Made by a program: the position numbers and the translations under genes. The notes under the pieces were generated by a model. The model worked only from the letters and a program-made list of their open reading frames with translations. It ran no database searches and was not told where the DNA came from. Positions 10,281 to 22,260 of a stretch of 64,000 nt of DNA are shown piece by piece. The stretch is from Sebastes aleutianus (taxonomy: Eukaryota > Chordata > Actinopteri > Perciformes > Sebastidae): NCBI GenBank assembly GCA_916700875.1, contig CAKAKS010000032.1, positions 20,513,629 to 20,577,628 of the forward strand, given 5' to 3'. Position 1 is the first letter of the stretch, and each line of letters starts with the position of its first letter.

Positions 10281-12640
10281 CATGCCACAGCTTGTCCCCT
10301 CCACCAGGCTGCTTGGGCAGGGTTGGTCCCAGCAGGGTACCACAACCCTGCCAACACCCCGCCAACCAACCAGGCGCATGTGTGCTGATACTCACAAAAC
10401 ACACACACACGCACAAACACCACTTACAGACACAAGAACCATATGCACAGCCACACACAAGACGATTTCACACGCACATTCATATTCAAATACACTCCCA
10501 TTCAATGAGAAAACCAGTGAATCATTCAGTTATGAGCCTCGGCGAAATGTATGGAAATATACGCTCACAACTTCTATGAGTCATCCATCCCCTTATGGAG
10601 TTTGTGACAGACAGAATGCAATTTAGGAGTATTCTGTGTACGACGTAAAGGGTATGAAGAATGAGGCAGGTGTTTTTTTTTTATGAAAAAAAAATAAAAA
10701 AACAGTTTATAATCGCACACTCTGGAGTCCTTTCACACTGCAGGCTCCAAGGTTTAGCGCCCAGGGCAATGTTAAGCTGAACTCTCTGCGTCTGAAGGTG
10801 AAGGGGGATCATCAAATTTCATAGTCAATGGATAGTCCTCAGAGGCTTTCATCCTGTACAGAGGCGATTTCCACTCGCCCTCCCTGCACGAGTGCAACCC
10901 CCCACCTCCCCTCCCACACACACACCCCATCATCATATTATAGACATTTTTAAAGCGTTCTCAAGTTGCCGTTGTCTTTGTTTGGCTGCTCTAATGAGAG
11001 ATAGGCCTGGGGCGATGATTTTTTTCACAGGTAAACAAACAAAGCTATAGGCTAATGTTTGCTTTAGGTGGCCGTCTGTATATAAGGAGGCCTGCTTGGG
11101 CTTCAACAGGGGAGAAGTGAGAAAAAATAAAGCAAGCAGGGAGGAGAGAAAAATTAATGACGGCGAGAGACACAGACAGGCAGGGAGAAGGGTAGCGAGA
11201 AGAGAGAGAGATTGGTGCTATCATCCAGTTAGCGGCTGGTGCTGAGGGAATACTGTCCTGTCATTGGAGCCAGCCATGCAGAAGGGGAAGCAAGCTCTTC
11301 TATTGCACCTTGGCGTCTGTCTGCGTCTGTGCAGCACCGTCTTATTGCCTTGTCGCCGCTTACTTTCGTCTGACCACGCTTCCCCACACTCCCGGCTCCC
11401 TTTTTTTCACTCACTCTTTTCATTTACCCCTCATATATCTGCTCTCTTTTCCGATTTCCTCCCCTATGCGAGGAACATCCATCTCCCGCTCCTTCACTTC
11501 ATTTATTTTTTTTCCTCCCTTTCCTCTCTTCGAAACCTCACCCCGACATACCCCAGTTAATTTTCCTCCACTTTCTCTCTCTCCTTCTCGTCATGCTCCA
11601 GCGCTCATTGTGGGAACTCCGGTATTATGCCTGTGGTGTTGTGGCCTTGGCCTGGGGGGTCACTTCTTAAGGCCCAGAGGGGTGCTGCTCCTCTTGCCTC
11701 TGCAAACTGGGGCTACTGGGCAGTGTGCTGGGCTGTAAGGATGAACAGCTGGAAGGTTGGAGGCCAGTGGGGGCCAGCAGGGGCCACAGAGGTCACAACC
11801 ATTGAAAACCTTGGCTGCCGGCTCAAAGGTACGGGGGTGAAAGAGGATCATGCTTCTGGAGCAGAAAAAGAGCTCTTGTTTCCCCCCGTGGTCTCACAAA
11901 GGACACAGCCACGCAGCCAGCCGAGCAGACGCTCTCTCTCCCAAACAACAGCTCCATCGTTCTCTTGTCATGTGATTACATTTTCCGTGTTTCTATGCAC
12001 GGCGACAGGAATTATTACGTTTGTGCTGCGGCGTCGCAATAATATATGGTGTTTATTTTTAATAAACCAAGCCGTGTCTGTGCACATCTCGCACGCCGTT
12101 GCCGGTGATATATAATACTTGGCTGTGGAGTGTTCATCTTTCACGTTTATGATGCTCATATAGGTAGGGGAAGAAGTCAATAACTTCCAGGGTCTAGTGC
12201 AGAGCCACTAAGCCGTTCCCTGGTCTCGCAGTATCGAAAAAGCAACTTTTTTTGATTAGTAAACAGTGGAGCATGCCCTTCAGGGTACTTCCCGGGACTG
12301 GGAGGGACGTAAAGGTTAATCTTCAGTTTATTGCCACCAGCAGTCCGACTGATAGTATCTTTTAAAATTCCTCGTCAGGCACTATTGATCCGCTGACGTC
12401 AGAAGCCCCCAGACATGACATTTCTTGTTTCCCATGCTGCCTGACCATTACATGACTATCCATGTTCACTATTCAAGAAGACTCTCAGACCTGTGGCTCC
12501 TGGCTAAATACTCCACAACATGGCTAATAAACTACCTGCTTTGGGTTTTGAATATGTTAGTTATTTACATTTAATTTGACTCTACATAATTCACCTTTCG
12601 CCAGAAAACAAAAGCAGCCAAGTCAGCAATTGGAGCAGCA

Positions 12641-13102
12641 ACGCGTCGTTTCCACATCCCTGTAAAGGTATGTGAGTCAACCGGAAGATCATTCATTCCT
12701 ATGGGAACCTCCGCAATCTCCGATGTGTTCGCAAAACTCCTCCTTACGTTTCTTTCGGTCTGTAATTTGCCTCGAGTACGTTGAAAAAATTTAACTTTTG
12801 CGTCAGATAATGGACAGACTATGCACTTTGTGCCACAGGAAGTTTTGTGGAATTAGCGAATTAATACATTTATTTATGAACACAGCTCTATCTATACAAT
12901 TTTTCCAAGTGAAAAGTTCAACGGCATATTTAGCAGCTGTGAACTATTAATATAAAAACACTGTTTTATATCTAAATAATAAGTTCTTTCCCATATCTGT
13001 GGTGGTGTTTCTGTCCGTAAAGAGATGCATTTCCTTGCGTTGAACACTAGGGGTTGTAATCTATATACGGACACAAAACGAAACCCCGTGGAAACGAGGC
13101 GT
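12641..13102 (+). mobile_element. family G MITE
   Basis: Ends are inverted repeats: ACGCGTCGTTTCCAC on the left and GTGGAAACGAGGCGT on the right. The body (CAACCGGAAG near the left, GTAAAGAGATGCATTT near the right) recurs at 35703-36770. No clear target duplication. A 176-codon minus-strand frame overlapping it is not a gene. Confidence 0.8.
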
Positions 13103-15007
13103 AAGCCGTCCTTCCCCATTGCAATGAGCCGTCGTCCCGCGTTATTGGACCTATTAATCTGAGTATGTATTTTATTTGAGGAAGACAATAGGGTCAGACT
13201 GGCGAACGCTCTTCTTCTTCTCCTTTCCTCTCGCTCTCCACTCTGTGTCTTCTTTAGATGCCGGCCTGTGATGGGAAATCTATATGGTGCGAGAGGCCAA
13301 TTTAGGTGGCTCCAGTAGTGTTTGTTTGAAGAGTGAGCCAGCCAGGGTAAACACAGTGAATAACGCCTCCACTCTCTAAATGATTTCAGAGTGAGGAGAT
13401 GTGAGGGGATGGTATTTTTCATCAGCTATTTTCCCCGAGACGTGTGTGTGACGTAGGCGAGAGAGAGAGGAAGTTTTCCTCGGTTTGCTGCTTTCTGCTT
13501 GAGGCTTGTGTTGTTTGCTAAAGCCGCTCAGTTATATCCATGTTCTTGTACCTGAGTGTCGAAGCCGGCGTGTACAACCTTGTGAACTACCCAATCGCTG
13601 CTTTTTTTAGGGTCTGTCAGATGAGCAAAAAACATTCCTAGAGTGTTTGTTTTTGTTTACTGTGTGCAATTTGAACAAAATTCCCCCTTTTAGGCCCTTT
13701 TCTAGTCCAGGCTACAGCACTTCTGAGCCTGCAACCCATTTAAGATATGGTGTATCAGGCTTAGTGGGCTGCAATTAATTCACTGCCTCCAGGGCCTCTC
13801 TGGCTTTGTACGAGAGGTCAGACTGGGTCAGGCCAGACTTTTTTTTTTTTCTGAGGGTAAGCAGCGCTAGGTTTGTGTTGGATCAGATGAGACTGGGCTA
13901 ATTCTCTCCAGCAGCTGGTCCTTTTCACTCACTGTTTACCCTCCGATGCAAAATCGTCTGCTTTGCCCTGCCTGCCTATAAAGAAATCTCTTTACACTTT
14001 GACTGACCAAATTTAACAATCCTCTTAATTAAAAGCAGAACTGATGCTTTCTTTCTTTTCTTTTTTTTTCAGGGTGTATTGATTCAGTCGGGGGCGTTTG
14101 GTCTGAAGTAAGCAAAAGCTCCAGATTGGACTGGGTTGAATCTAAATTGAGTTGTGTCATGTATCTTCAAGCCAAGTCACTTCTTTGGTTTCGAAGCCCC
14201 GTCATTATCTCTGGTGTTCCTTGTCTCTCTCACCCCCCCTTGGCAGATTTATCTGAAGCCGAGCAGCTCCTCTGGTCATTTGGTTACTTGCTCGGTGGGT
14301 CAGCCAGTTCTCCGTGCTTTCTGTGGCCACCCCTTCTGCATCTGGGAGTTGTTTGCCGAATGCTGTGTCATCAGAGCTCTGCTGTCTTGCCCCAGAGCAA
14401 AGCTAAGTCTAAACACAGCACTTTGTGGCTGAAAGGCCATCTGTCACGGGGAGGGAATCCGGCTTCTCCTCCAAAAAAGCATAAACAGGGGGCGGGCTGT
14501 TAAGCCGCGGCGCAGCTCACTGTCATGGAAATGCCCCATCTGAGTACGGCTCAGGCCCTAATCCTGCACCCTCCCATCTTCGCAGCTGCTTTTTAGGGCT
14601 CCGTGGCTGCCTGCGCATACTCGCTGCCTGTTTAGTCCAGAGAGAGAGGGGCCTTATGAATAACATTCAATCAGAGATGGCTAGTCGGCTCGTTAGCTGG
14701 CGGTTTACAATCATGTGTGTGCATGCTAAGCTTATCATCACACATACCCTGCCCTGACTTAATGGGTTTACCCACAGATAGATAAGTGATGTATCTAAAT
14801 GTATATACCGAGATTTATCTGGTGATATCCCCAGACAGGATCAACGTTTCAATTATTACATGTACAGGTGCACATTTAGAAAACATGCATGGATGCATCC
14901 ACTGCAAACCAAGCGCTTGATGTCAACAATTCAATTAAATTATTTTTTTTGTTGTGCAATATAGGTGTATTTTATCATTGCCATTTTTATCAGTAGTGCA
15001 TAAGACA
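13103..15007. other. unique non-coding DNA
   Basis: No known repeat or gene. One strong splice-site pair brackets a 35-nt segment (14073-14107), listed separately. Short T-runs at 13840-13851. Confidence 0.5.
14073..14107 (+). other. candidate 35-nt micro-exon (unproven)
   Basis: It is preceded by an almost pure pyrimidine tract ending in CAG and by a branch-point-like CTGAT at 14041. It is followed by GAA|GTAAGC, a good donor. Two of three frames are open across it. Length is not a multiple of three. No neighbouring exon is known, so it could be a non-coding-RNA exon or chance. Confidence 0.25.
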
Positions 15008-15705
15008 GGTAATCTGAAAAACATCATGTGACTCTGTCCTCCGGTGCTCCTAATGGCATCTGCAAGATTTCACAGATTGGAGGAAAACAACCAATCAGAG
15101 CCGAGCGCGAGTCTGCCGTCTCTAGGCAGCTGTCAATCACTCGCAAACTCTGATCAAACGGTCAAACTAGGCAGCGCTGATCAAATATGAATCAATATTC
15201 TGTTACTGTAATGCCTATTTCTCACCTCAAATGTTTGCAGAAGCATCTTGTAGTGTACTGTTTAGCTGTAAAATGAGAAAGTTTGTGAACCGGCAGCTGT
15301 GTGGAGATCAGTTGAGGAAATACTAAGCACCGCCCACCAGCCGGAGCAAAATTTCTCATTTTACAGCTGAACAGTACACTACAAGATGTTTTTGAAAACA
15401 TTTGAGGCGAGAAATAGGCATCACAGTAACAGAATATTGATTCATATTTGATCAACGCTGCCTAGTTTGACCGTTTGATTGGAGTTTGCGAGTGATTGAA
15501 CAGCCGGCTCCGTTGAATAAACGATAGGAGCGCTCTCTTTCTCTGAAATGACCTGTGATTGGCCAAATTCAGATTTTTTTAGACCAATGAGGAGATGCAG
15601 AAGTCTAGTTTTCTCTCAGAACACTTGAATTACAATTCGCTGAAAGGTTATTATGGATTTTATTGCCCAATGATGCCAAAAACATTCTGCCTACTGCAGG
15701 TTTAA
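15008..15705 (-). mobile_element. family D element, palindromic copy
   Basis: The right terminus CTGCAGGTTTAA ends in TTAA at 15705. The interior is an inverted repeat: about 15127-15285 is the reverse complement of about 15348-15510, both containing the segment with AACAGTACACTACAAGATG (or its complement). The copies at 19676 and 52092 contain this segment only once, so this copy carries an inverted duplication. The left terminus is missing. Non-coding. Confidence 0.8.
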
Positions 15706-16615
15706 CAGAAAATACTATTTGAGACTTTTTTTTTTCAAATCTATACCCCTTAGATGGCAGGTCTGGAGTGTTTATGATAAGTCCCAATCCTCCCTTTATC
15801 CACCACAGAACGAGTGTCGTCTGAACCCCGAAGCAGCTACAGAGGAGGAGCAGTTTAGACGGACAGGGAGCAGAAGATCCTGACATTTCATATGTGATTG
15901 CAGAGATTTACGTGGGGTAATTATTCGGGCTGTGTCTGCCAACCCAGAGAAGATCAATTCTTTCAATCAATTCCACTTTTAAGAGGATAGGCCAGATTAC
16001 CAGGGCTGAGGGCCGATGTGGACGAGGGGCCCATAATGCTCTTAATAGGTCACTAAAATGTGTGTTAGATCCTCTGGTTTGTAGGATTCCTCTGAGATTC
16101 TCGCCTATTCCTTTCTCTTCTTCTCTCCCTGCCTGTTAGTTCCAAAATAAATTATTTGTTAACACAGAATCCCCATTATTGAAAAATTTAGATGGTAATA
16201 TTTGTCTTAAGTAACTTTATTGGCATGTTTGCAAACAATCAATAATTTCTTATACAACTCATTTTAAATCAATAACCGCACGGATCCAATTTTTCCATTG
16301 CTTTGGTCAAGGCCAGATAATGGACTTGTGTATGATTCGAACAAAAATGCAATGTCCAGTTGTCCTTAGTATAAGTCATTTGTTGATTGAATAACAGAAT
16401 TAGCCTGAATAGTCCTCTGAGAGGGATATCTGTTTTCCATTAGTCCGGACTGTCAGGGGGTTTAAAAGTCAAAGTGCAGAGGTCACTCTGGAAAACTTAT
16501 TTTAATTCCTTTTCAAAATGTCCCCTGAATGTCCATCTGAGAATGGCACAAAAAAAAGCATTTTAGAAAATTACCTTCATTGTGAAGAGCTTTGTGCATT
16601 GACGTGAAGGGGGAG

Positions 16616-16672
<57 letters not shown>

Positions 16673-17325
16673 GGGTGGTAATTTGGCCACATAGTCCAGT
16701 CTCTGTGGCTTGAATCAGATAAGGTTGAGGAGTAGTGACAGGATAGATGGGAGAGGCAGCCTAAACCCAGCCACTGTTTATTTAGACATAGCAGCAGGCT
16801 GGAAAGTCAACAGTGGGAAGGACAGCGAATGCACCCCAGCACCAGAGAAACCTGAGACCAGAGACCTAAAGCTGGTGTCAGGCGTCTCAGAGAGGCATTT
16901 CTGGTCTCAGATCAGTTGTGCGTGTCCCTTCACTGGGAGTGAAACTGCAGGGAATCGGAACTGCTTGCTGATCTCGGATCTGCAGCCCCGCTCTGAAAGG
17001 CTCGGTAAACACAGACCCCGGCCATGGTAGCCTGTCCAGTGTTTGTAGCACTCACTGGGGAGGAAGGTCAGCGGGGCCCTGTCAACAGTGGGAGCTACAA
17101 TTCACCTCGAGCCTTGTGTGAGTAACAAAAGAAGGAAAGAAAACACGGCCAAAGGGGTGAACACATGAGGCGACCCCCCTCAGCAAATAGGCCATCACGA
17201 TTCTACAGCGATAAACACCACCCTGCTCTGTGCTGTGGTCATTTAGAGAATATATTGATTAGCATCCATAAGTGTTCTGGCATTTCAGTTCAACTGCATT
17301 TATGATTGATGCCATAATTTGTATC
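15706..17325. other. unique non-coding DNA with a long GT microsatellite
   Basis: No gene recognised. A 106-codon open frame at 16710-17030 has no recognisable domain. (GT)26 at 16618-16669. Confidence 0.5.
16618..16669. repeat. (GT)n microsatellite, longest in the window
   Basis: About 26 uninterrupted GT units; potential Z-DNA and a likely length polymorphism. Confidence 0.97.
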
Positions 17326-17611
17326 CTCATACAACGGTTCAGATGATATCTTACAAAAAGTTATTCCTCATTTTTCGTGCGTTTTCCTACAATTGTCCAG
17401 GAACACATGACACGTGTCAATTTCCACTCCAGTCTTTTCAAAATAAACCGATTAGGCAACAAAATCAAAACTGCTTAGTTAGGTTTAGGAAAAGATCGAC
17501 TTGGCTGGGGTTAGGCAACAAAACTACTGAGTTACGCAGCGTTTGACGCTCTTTATACTTCCTGGTACACAACTAATTGGTACAACTACAAACGGTATAT
17601 GAGAACAGTCT
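17326..17611 (-). mobile_element. family F MITE, short copy
   Basis: The left end CATACAACGGTTCAGATG and right end AACGGTATATGAGAACAG match in reverse the ends of the copy at 63462-63930. It shares the AGGTTTAGGAAAAGAT motif and the TTTTCCTACAATTGTCCAG segment with 49166-50150. Internally deleted relative to the others. Confidence 0.75.
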
Positions 17612-17811
17612 GATTTGTTATATATCTGCTAGTAGTATTGTCACTGTAGCAAAATTATGACTTTGATACGATAACTGCCTAAATATCTCGATACCAATAC
17701 TGCAACGATACCATGGCAAGGACCTAAAACAGGAAAAGTAATGGAATAATAGACTGCAGAACATGGAACTTAAAATTACTATGATTTTTATTTATTATTC
17801 ATTTAAAAAAA

Positions 17812-17812
17812 A

Positions 17813-17855
<43 letters not shown>

Positions 17856-17870
17856 CTGTATATATATATT
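17812..17870. repeat. (AT)n microsatellite
   Basis: AT/TATA repeats with interruptions by G and C; self-complementary. Confidence 0.9.
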
Positions 17871-17959
17871 GACAGTGTCAATGCAACCCATGGGCATAAT
17901 GAAATTATGTTATCTACCACATTCGCTAACCTGTCGCTCTTTGAATTCTCTCTGTTGGT

Positions 17960-18121
17960 CTGCGTAGGTTTAAAACATCTTTTACAGACGGGCTCTGTGG
18001 TGTCCATGGGCTTGCCCTGACTGTCAGCTATGTAAGCAGAACAATGCCATATTTCACTTTGTGCATCTGCTTTGTCAACAAGCCATGGATGGTTGGCAAG
18101 AGCACTTGTATTTGCAGCCAT
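17960..18121 (-). pseudogene. hAT transposase BED-type zinc-finger remnant
   Basis: The minus-strand frame starts with an ATG at 18121. From about residue 24 it reads a tryptophan followed, after a stretch containing DSQGKPMDTTEP, by CKRC at residues 46-49. That is the first half of a BED finger as found at the N-terminus of ZBED/hAT proteins. The expected histidine pair downstream is absent and the frame runs into the AT microsatellite, so no transposase domain follows. The open part is one arm of a dead element. An alternative is chance similarity, but the position inside a hAT-like repeat supports the call. Confidence 0.5.
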
Positions 18122-18161
18122 GCTTCTCGTTTTGTCACCGTGTAAGTTGCAGCGTGCATAT

Positions 18162-18430
18162 CAAGCGGCAACCTCTGGTGCTGAGAAATGAAGCCACTGC
18201 GGAAGTGCCAAAAACTGCAGTTCCTGGCTTCAAAAGCGAGTCAATCCCCATAGACCCCCATGTGAAAATGACCAACTTTACAGCAGAAATAAACATGTTT
18301 ACAGCCCCGACTGTGTCGTCACTGCCAAAATGGTGACAGCCGGAGCCACCGACTTTGAGCTTCACAACGGCTCTTCAGAAACCTCTGGGTGACGTCACGG
18401 AGACTACGTCCATATTTTATATATTCTATG
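18162..18430 (+). mobile_element. family B element (relative of family A), internally deleted
   Basis: Starts CAAGCGGCAACCTCTGG and ends TTCTATG. Flanked by GTGCATAT (18154-18161) and GTGCAAAT (18431-18438), an 8-bp duplication with one mismatch. The right end shares GTGACGTCACGG and GACTACGTCCA with family A; the left half shares ACTTTACAGCAGAAATAAAC with 38617-38904. Confidence 0.85.
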
Positions 18431-18540
18431 GTGCAAATGCGAAAAAAAAAAAAAAAACGGTTTGCGCCCTCTATGCCTGCAGGGAGCGTAAGCATAGCGC
18501 TCCCATTCTAGTATCGGTATACCGTGCAACACTAACAGCA

Positions 18541-19675
18541 ACACTGCCTTTAATATGCCCTTTTTTTAAGCTATTTGCTGTTAAATCCATGTATTAGTGT
18601 CTGACCTCATTAACCACCTCTGCTTTGGATGCAGAAAACAGTGAAACATAATTATGTGTGGGAACTTTGTGTAAAACGCTAAATGAGCATTTCATTCATC
18701 TCACTAGCGTTTAGCCTCTACCGTACCACCAATTAACTGGATTAGGATTTAGTGCCTGGCCCGAGTGCTGCCGAGAGCACTTCCTCTAGCAGCGGTTATA
18801 CTTTCAGACATGTTAATCACAGATCCTGATGACTCTGCCATACATTCGGTATAGGACTTCTGTCTGGATACAGGTCTGCGTGGCTGTAAATAACTTCTGA
18901 GGGCCTTCTGGTGATTTTCTGGAAAGTTCCAGTGATCGAGGAGCTTGCTGCCTGCGGTGCCGAGTTGGAACCACGTTTAGGAAGGCCCCCTCTCATCTTT
19001 TCCCTCGCCACATGAATAATTTCTGAACAGGTTTTTTCTAATGGTTGATTATATATGAGTGATGGCAGCCAGGATGCTGATGGTTTCGCTGTGCATTTGA
19101 TTCCTTTTTTTTTTTTATTCCTTTTTATTTTTACCCCCTCTACAGTCACCGGCACATACCTCTGAGACATCTGCAGAAAGGTTGGCATTAGCATGTGAAA
19201 GGGTTCATGCAGACAATGCTATGCATTATGTATTCACAGCATTTGTATGAAATGCAGCCGCTGTCATTCTTGCTAGCCTGTAATCTACTGGCAATATTCA
19301 GGCAGAGCAGGGAGAACAATCTAAACATAGGCTACTAGCGCACCTACCATACCATACACATTAAAAGCTCACCGTGTCCTCCAATCCCAAGGAACATCAA
19401 ATGCGAGGAAGTGTCGGATCTGTCAGAACTGGCTGAGCCAACTGTCAGGCGGCGAGACACACTACCAAGTGGCCTGTGTTAATGAGGAGGAGGTTGTTTT
19501 TCCTTCTTTACCCAGAGGCAACACAGGCAAGCAGTAAACAGAGCATTTGATCCCTGAGACTTGTTGTGTCACTTTGCAAAATCAGCCACACATTTTTCCA
19601 TATATGAGTGTGAGTAAATCCTGGATTTTAGGTAGATCTGTGGCGGATGTGAGAGATAAAGACACTCTATTTTTC
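18541..19675. other. unique non-coding DNA
   Basis: No gene, repeat or clear regulatory cluster recognised. Confidence 0.45.
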
Positions 19676-20013
19676 TTCAACTGATCTCAACATGGCTGCC
19701 GGGTCACAAAGTTTCTCTTTTTACAGCTAAACAGTACACTACAAGATGTTTTTGAAAACATTTGAGGTGAGAAATAGGCATTACAGTAACAGAATATTGA
19801 TTAATATTTGATCAGCGCTGCCTAGTTTGACTGTTTGATCGGCGTTTGCAAGTGATTGACAGCTGCTCAGAGACGGCAAGGCTCCAGCTCGGTTCTGATT
19901 GGTTGTTTTCCTGGAGGACACAGAGGCACATGATGTTTTTCAGATTACTACTGTCAGGGTATAGTGACTTTTTTTAATAATATTTGCTCCATTTCTACCC
20001 ACGGCTGCTTTAA
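19676..20013 (+). mobile_element. family D element, partial copy
   Basis: Contains AACTGATCTCAACATGGCTG, the AACAGTACACTACAAGATG segment and GATTGGTTGTTTTCC as in 52092-52697, and ends GGCTGCTTTAA at 20013. The other half is missing. Confidence 0.8.
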
Positions 20014-20335
20014 GACCTCATAATGCTCCTCCATTTAGCAAAAATCTGACATATCTCCAGACATAAACTTGGACAGCACAGCTTGTAAAGCTATAGCGCA
20101 TGAAAATATGATTTTATTAGGATATTTATTGCTTTTGGATTGAACATTGGCACCAGCTTCTCATCCGAAGTGACTCTTCGTGAGATTAATGAGCTGTTTA
20201 TATATTCTCACTGGACTCACTTGTTTCCACTTCCCATTTAGTTATGGTATATCACTTGGCAATAAAAGACAATACATCCTCTGCAGTCACGGCTGATTAT
20301 TTTTCCCGAATCATCCAGAGAATCACAGTGACTAC

Positions 20336-21271
20336 GTTTAAATGCACCAAATATTCTGTTTTTGCCCTTATTCTGAAAAAGACAATATTCCTACTCAGCT
20401 GTTTACATGGCTAATGAACATGAATATTCCACTAATATTCCTGTTTGCATGCAGCCGTGCATACTCCGATTAAACGTCCCCATGACGTACGTCATGCTGA
20501 CCAAATAGAAGACCCATTTAACAACCCATTTAGCCAGTCAGCTGGCTACCTAGTTGTCTTTTTCCCTATTCTTACCATCATCTGGTCAATTTGAGGAGCT
20601 CAAGGTATCCTCATCACTGGGGTCGGTGAGTCCCACATCAACGCCATTCTCGTCTGTGTTTGACAGGGGTCGATGTCCTATACTATGTTGTTTATCACGT
20701 CAAAATATAGAAAGATGGAACGGTGGGAGCCGCTTGTGCCATTTTGCTTGTTTGCGTCAAAAATATGTTGGTTTTTTTTCAAAGTTTTCCACCGGTAGTG
20801 GACTTGTTGGTCTGTGCAAACACAGCTTCCCTCTTTCATTCCTTCAACCACATTCTTGAAAAGGTTGTGTTGTGATATTTGCACATATCCAAAAACCTGT
20901 TGATATCCAAGTCTTTCATAATGTTGAAAAGTGTGCCTTCTTTTCTTTGGGACCAGCATCTATGCGCTAGTTGGTTTGTGTACAACGCACAGAGCTGGCT
21001 ATAAACAGGCAAGAGGCCGTGTGTCACAAACTGACATTAAAACCCCAATTGAGACGCATATTCCGAATGAGCTGTATACACGTCCAAAGAATGCTCCTAA
21101 AACCCAAATAATATCAGCATATCCCACATGTCTTAATCGGAAAATGCTCCATTCGGAATAAGGCCTAATTCAGAATATCCAAACAGAATATGCTGTTTAC
21201 ATGACCCTTATCAAATTAGTCATATTCAGAATAATAGCGGAATATGAGTGTGCATGTCAAAGTAGTCACTG
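20336..21271 (-). mobile_element. family J DNA transposon remnant, possibly Harbinger-like
   Basis: The termini are inverted: CAGTGACTACGTTTAAATGC on the left, and GCATGTCAAAGTAGTCACTG on the right. Extended sub-terminal inverted similarity is visible through repeated ATATTC/GAATAT and GCTGTTTACATG motifs. The interior holds a decayed minus-strand frame resembling a Myb/SANT-like domain, the accessory protein typical of PIF/Harbinger elements. I could not find a convincing target duplication, so the superfamily is inference. Confidence 0.7.
20678..20945 (-). pseudogene. Myb/SANT-like (trihelix-type) domain remnant
   Basis: Two overlapping minus-strand frames look like successive pieces of one domain. 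The first (about 20934-20860) contains DLDINRFLDM; the second (about 20863-20690) contains RWKTLKKN and then NGTSGS and YFD. The order (acidic helix, then WK-LK helix, then N-SG and Y-FD) is the usual layout of Myb/SANT-like domains encoded by Harbinger-type transposons. The frame changes near 20860, so it is disrupted. No transposase domain accompanies it. Confidence 0.45.
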
Positions 21272-22239
21272 ACTCTGTACTGTCTTACCGATGGTTACAC
21301 AGCCTTAAAGTCCCTGAGCTTGTCTGTGTGCTCTGGCTGCCTGTCATCGACCCATCACGCGTCACAGTAAACTTAGCTCTCAGTGGCGGTATAGTGGCCA
21401 TGAGGCTGCCACAGCTGCTGCCTCTGCTGCTGCTGCTGCTGCTTGAGCCGAGCAACGGCGGTGTTTACCCAGACACAGACAGAGACAGGGTGGGCCCGAC
21501 GTGAAACACACAACCCCAAATTGCCATCTCGTCTTGTGCCTCATCCCATTCTGTGACGCTCGCACACGGTTTCATCTGTTGCACCAGCTATGGACTCCAA
21601 ATAGATCTGTCAGCCCTCGCTCCACTTCTTTCATCATGTCTCTCTCTCTCTCTTTCTTTCTCTGCCTCCTTTTCAGTTTTTTTTTCTTCTTAGAAGCAAT
21701 GATGGACGGTTTTGCGCCCTTGGACTTTAGTGTCACAGTTAAATGTGTGTTTGCATGGCTATTAGTGAGGCCCACTGAGGGATGAGTTGCACACTCGCCT
21801 GACCCCTACACACTCAGTGACGGAGCACATTCTCTCTCTCTCTCCCTCTCTCTCTCAACCTCTATTATGTGGTTTGAATTCTTCCAAACTAGTTATTGAC
21901 AGCTTTTCCATTTTTGCATGCAATTTGTGCTCGCACAGGATTGAAAACACCGTCATCAAGTCAAAACTGTAATTACAAAGTGTGCGCTGATTGTAATTTA
22001 GAAAAGTGAGAAACTTTCTGAAGTGCCAAACAGGAAGAGTTTTATCGTGGGGTGCTTAGTTGGCTGAACATGCACGCGAGACACATGGCGTGCAGGTCTA
22101 AATGTCTCTCCCAGGACCCCCTTCCCCATCCTCATTACCAGAGAGCTGCTTAATGACAACGTCAATATTGATCACAGCTCAGCAAAGCACTGCAGGACCG
22201 TGCGGTTCGTGGACCAAGCAGTGGGAGGACATCCAATGA

Positions 22240-22260
22240 TTTTTTTTTTTTTTTTTTTTT
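22240..22260. repeat. poly(T) tract
   Basis: 21 consecutive T. No retrotransposon body adjoins it that I can recognise. Confidence 0.95.

Larger units (their letters stand above)
9712..12640. other. unique non-coding DNA, strongly pyrimidine-rich in part
   Basis: Contains a long polypyrimidine tract (about 9900-10165), a compound GT repeat (10217-10280), CA-rich DNA (10395-10460) and another pyrimidine-rich stretch (11395-11600). The 246-codon open frame at 9886-10626 is a by-product of this low complexity. No gene seen. Confidence 0.55.
17640..18540 (-). mobile_element. degraded hAT-like element with nested repeats
   Basis: The right edge reads AGTATCGGTATACCGTGCAA, which is typical of hAT-type MITEs that start TTGCACGGTATACC on the other strand. 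The left part has related CGATACC motifs. Inside lie an AT microsatellite (17812-17870), a BED-finger remnant (minus strand) and a nested family B copy (18162-18430). The exact left end and the target duplication could not be determined. Confidence 0.55.

Noticed and set aside
9886..10626. 246-codon open frame, the longest in the window
   Set aside because: It runs through a polypyrimidine tract and GT/CA microsatellites; the product is Ser/Pro/Leu then Cys-Val repeats. A low-complexity artefact.
12892..13422. 176-codon minus-strand open frame
   Set aside because: Half of it lies in the family G MITE and the rest shows no domain; no splice or promoter context.
20328..20335. 8-bp target duplication for family J
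   Set aside because: Flanks GAGAATCA and ACTCTGTA do not match; no 3-bp duplication could be fixed either.
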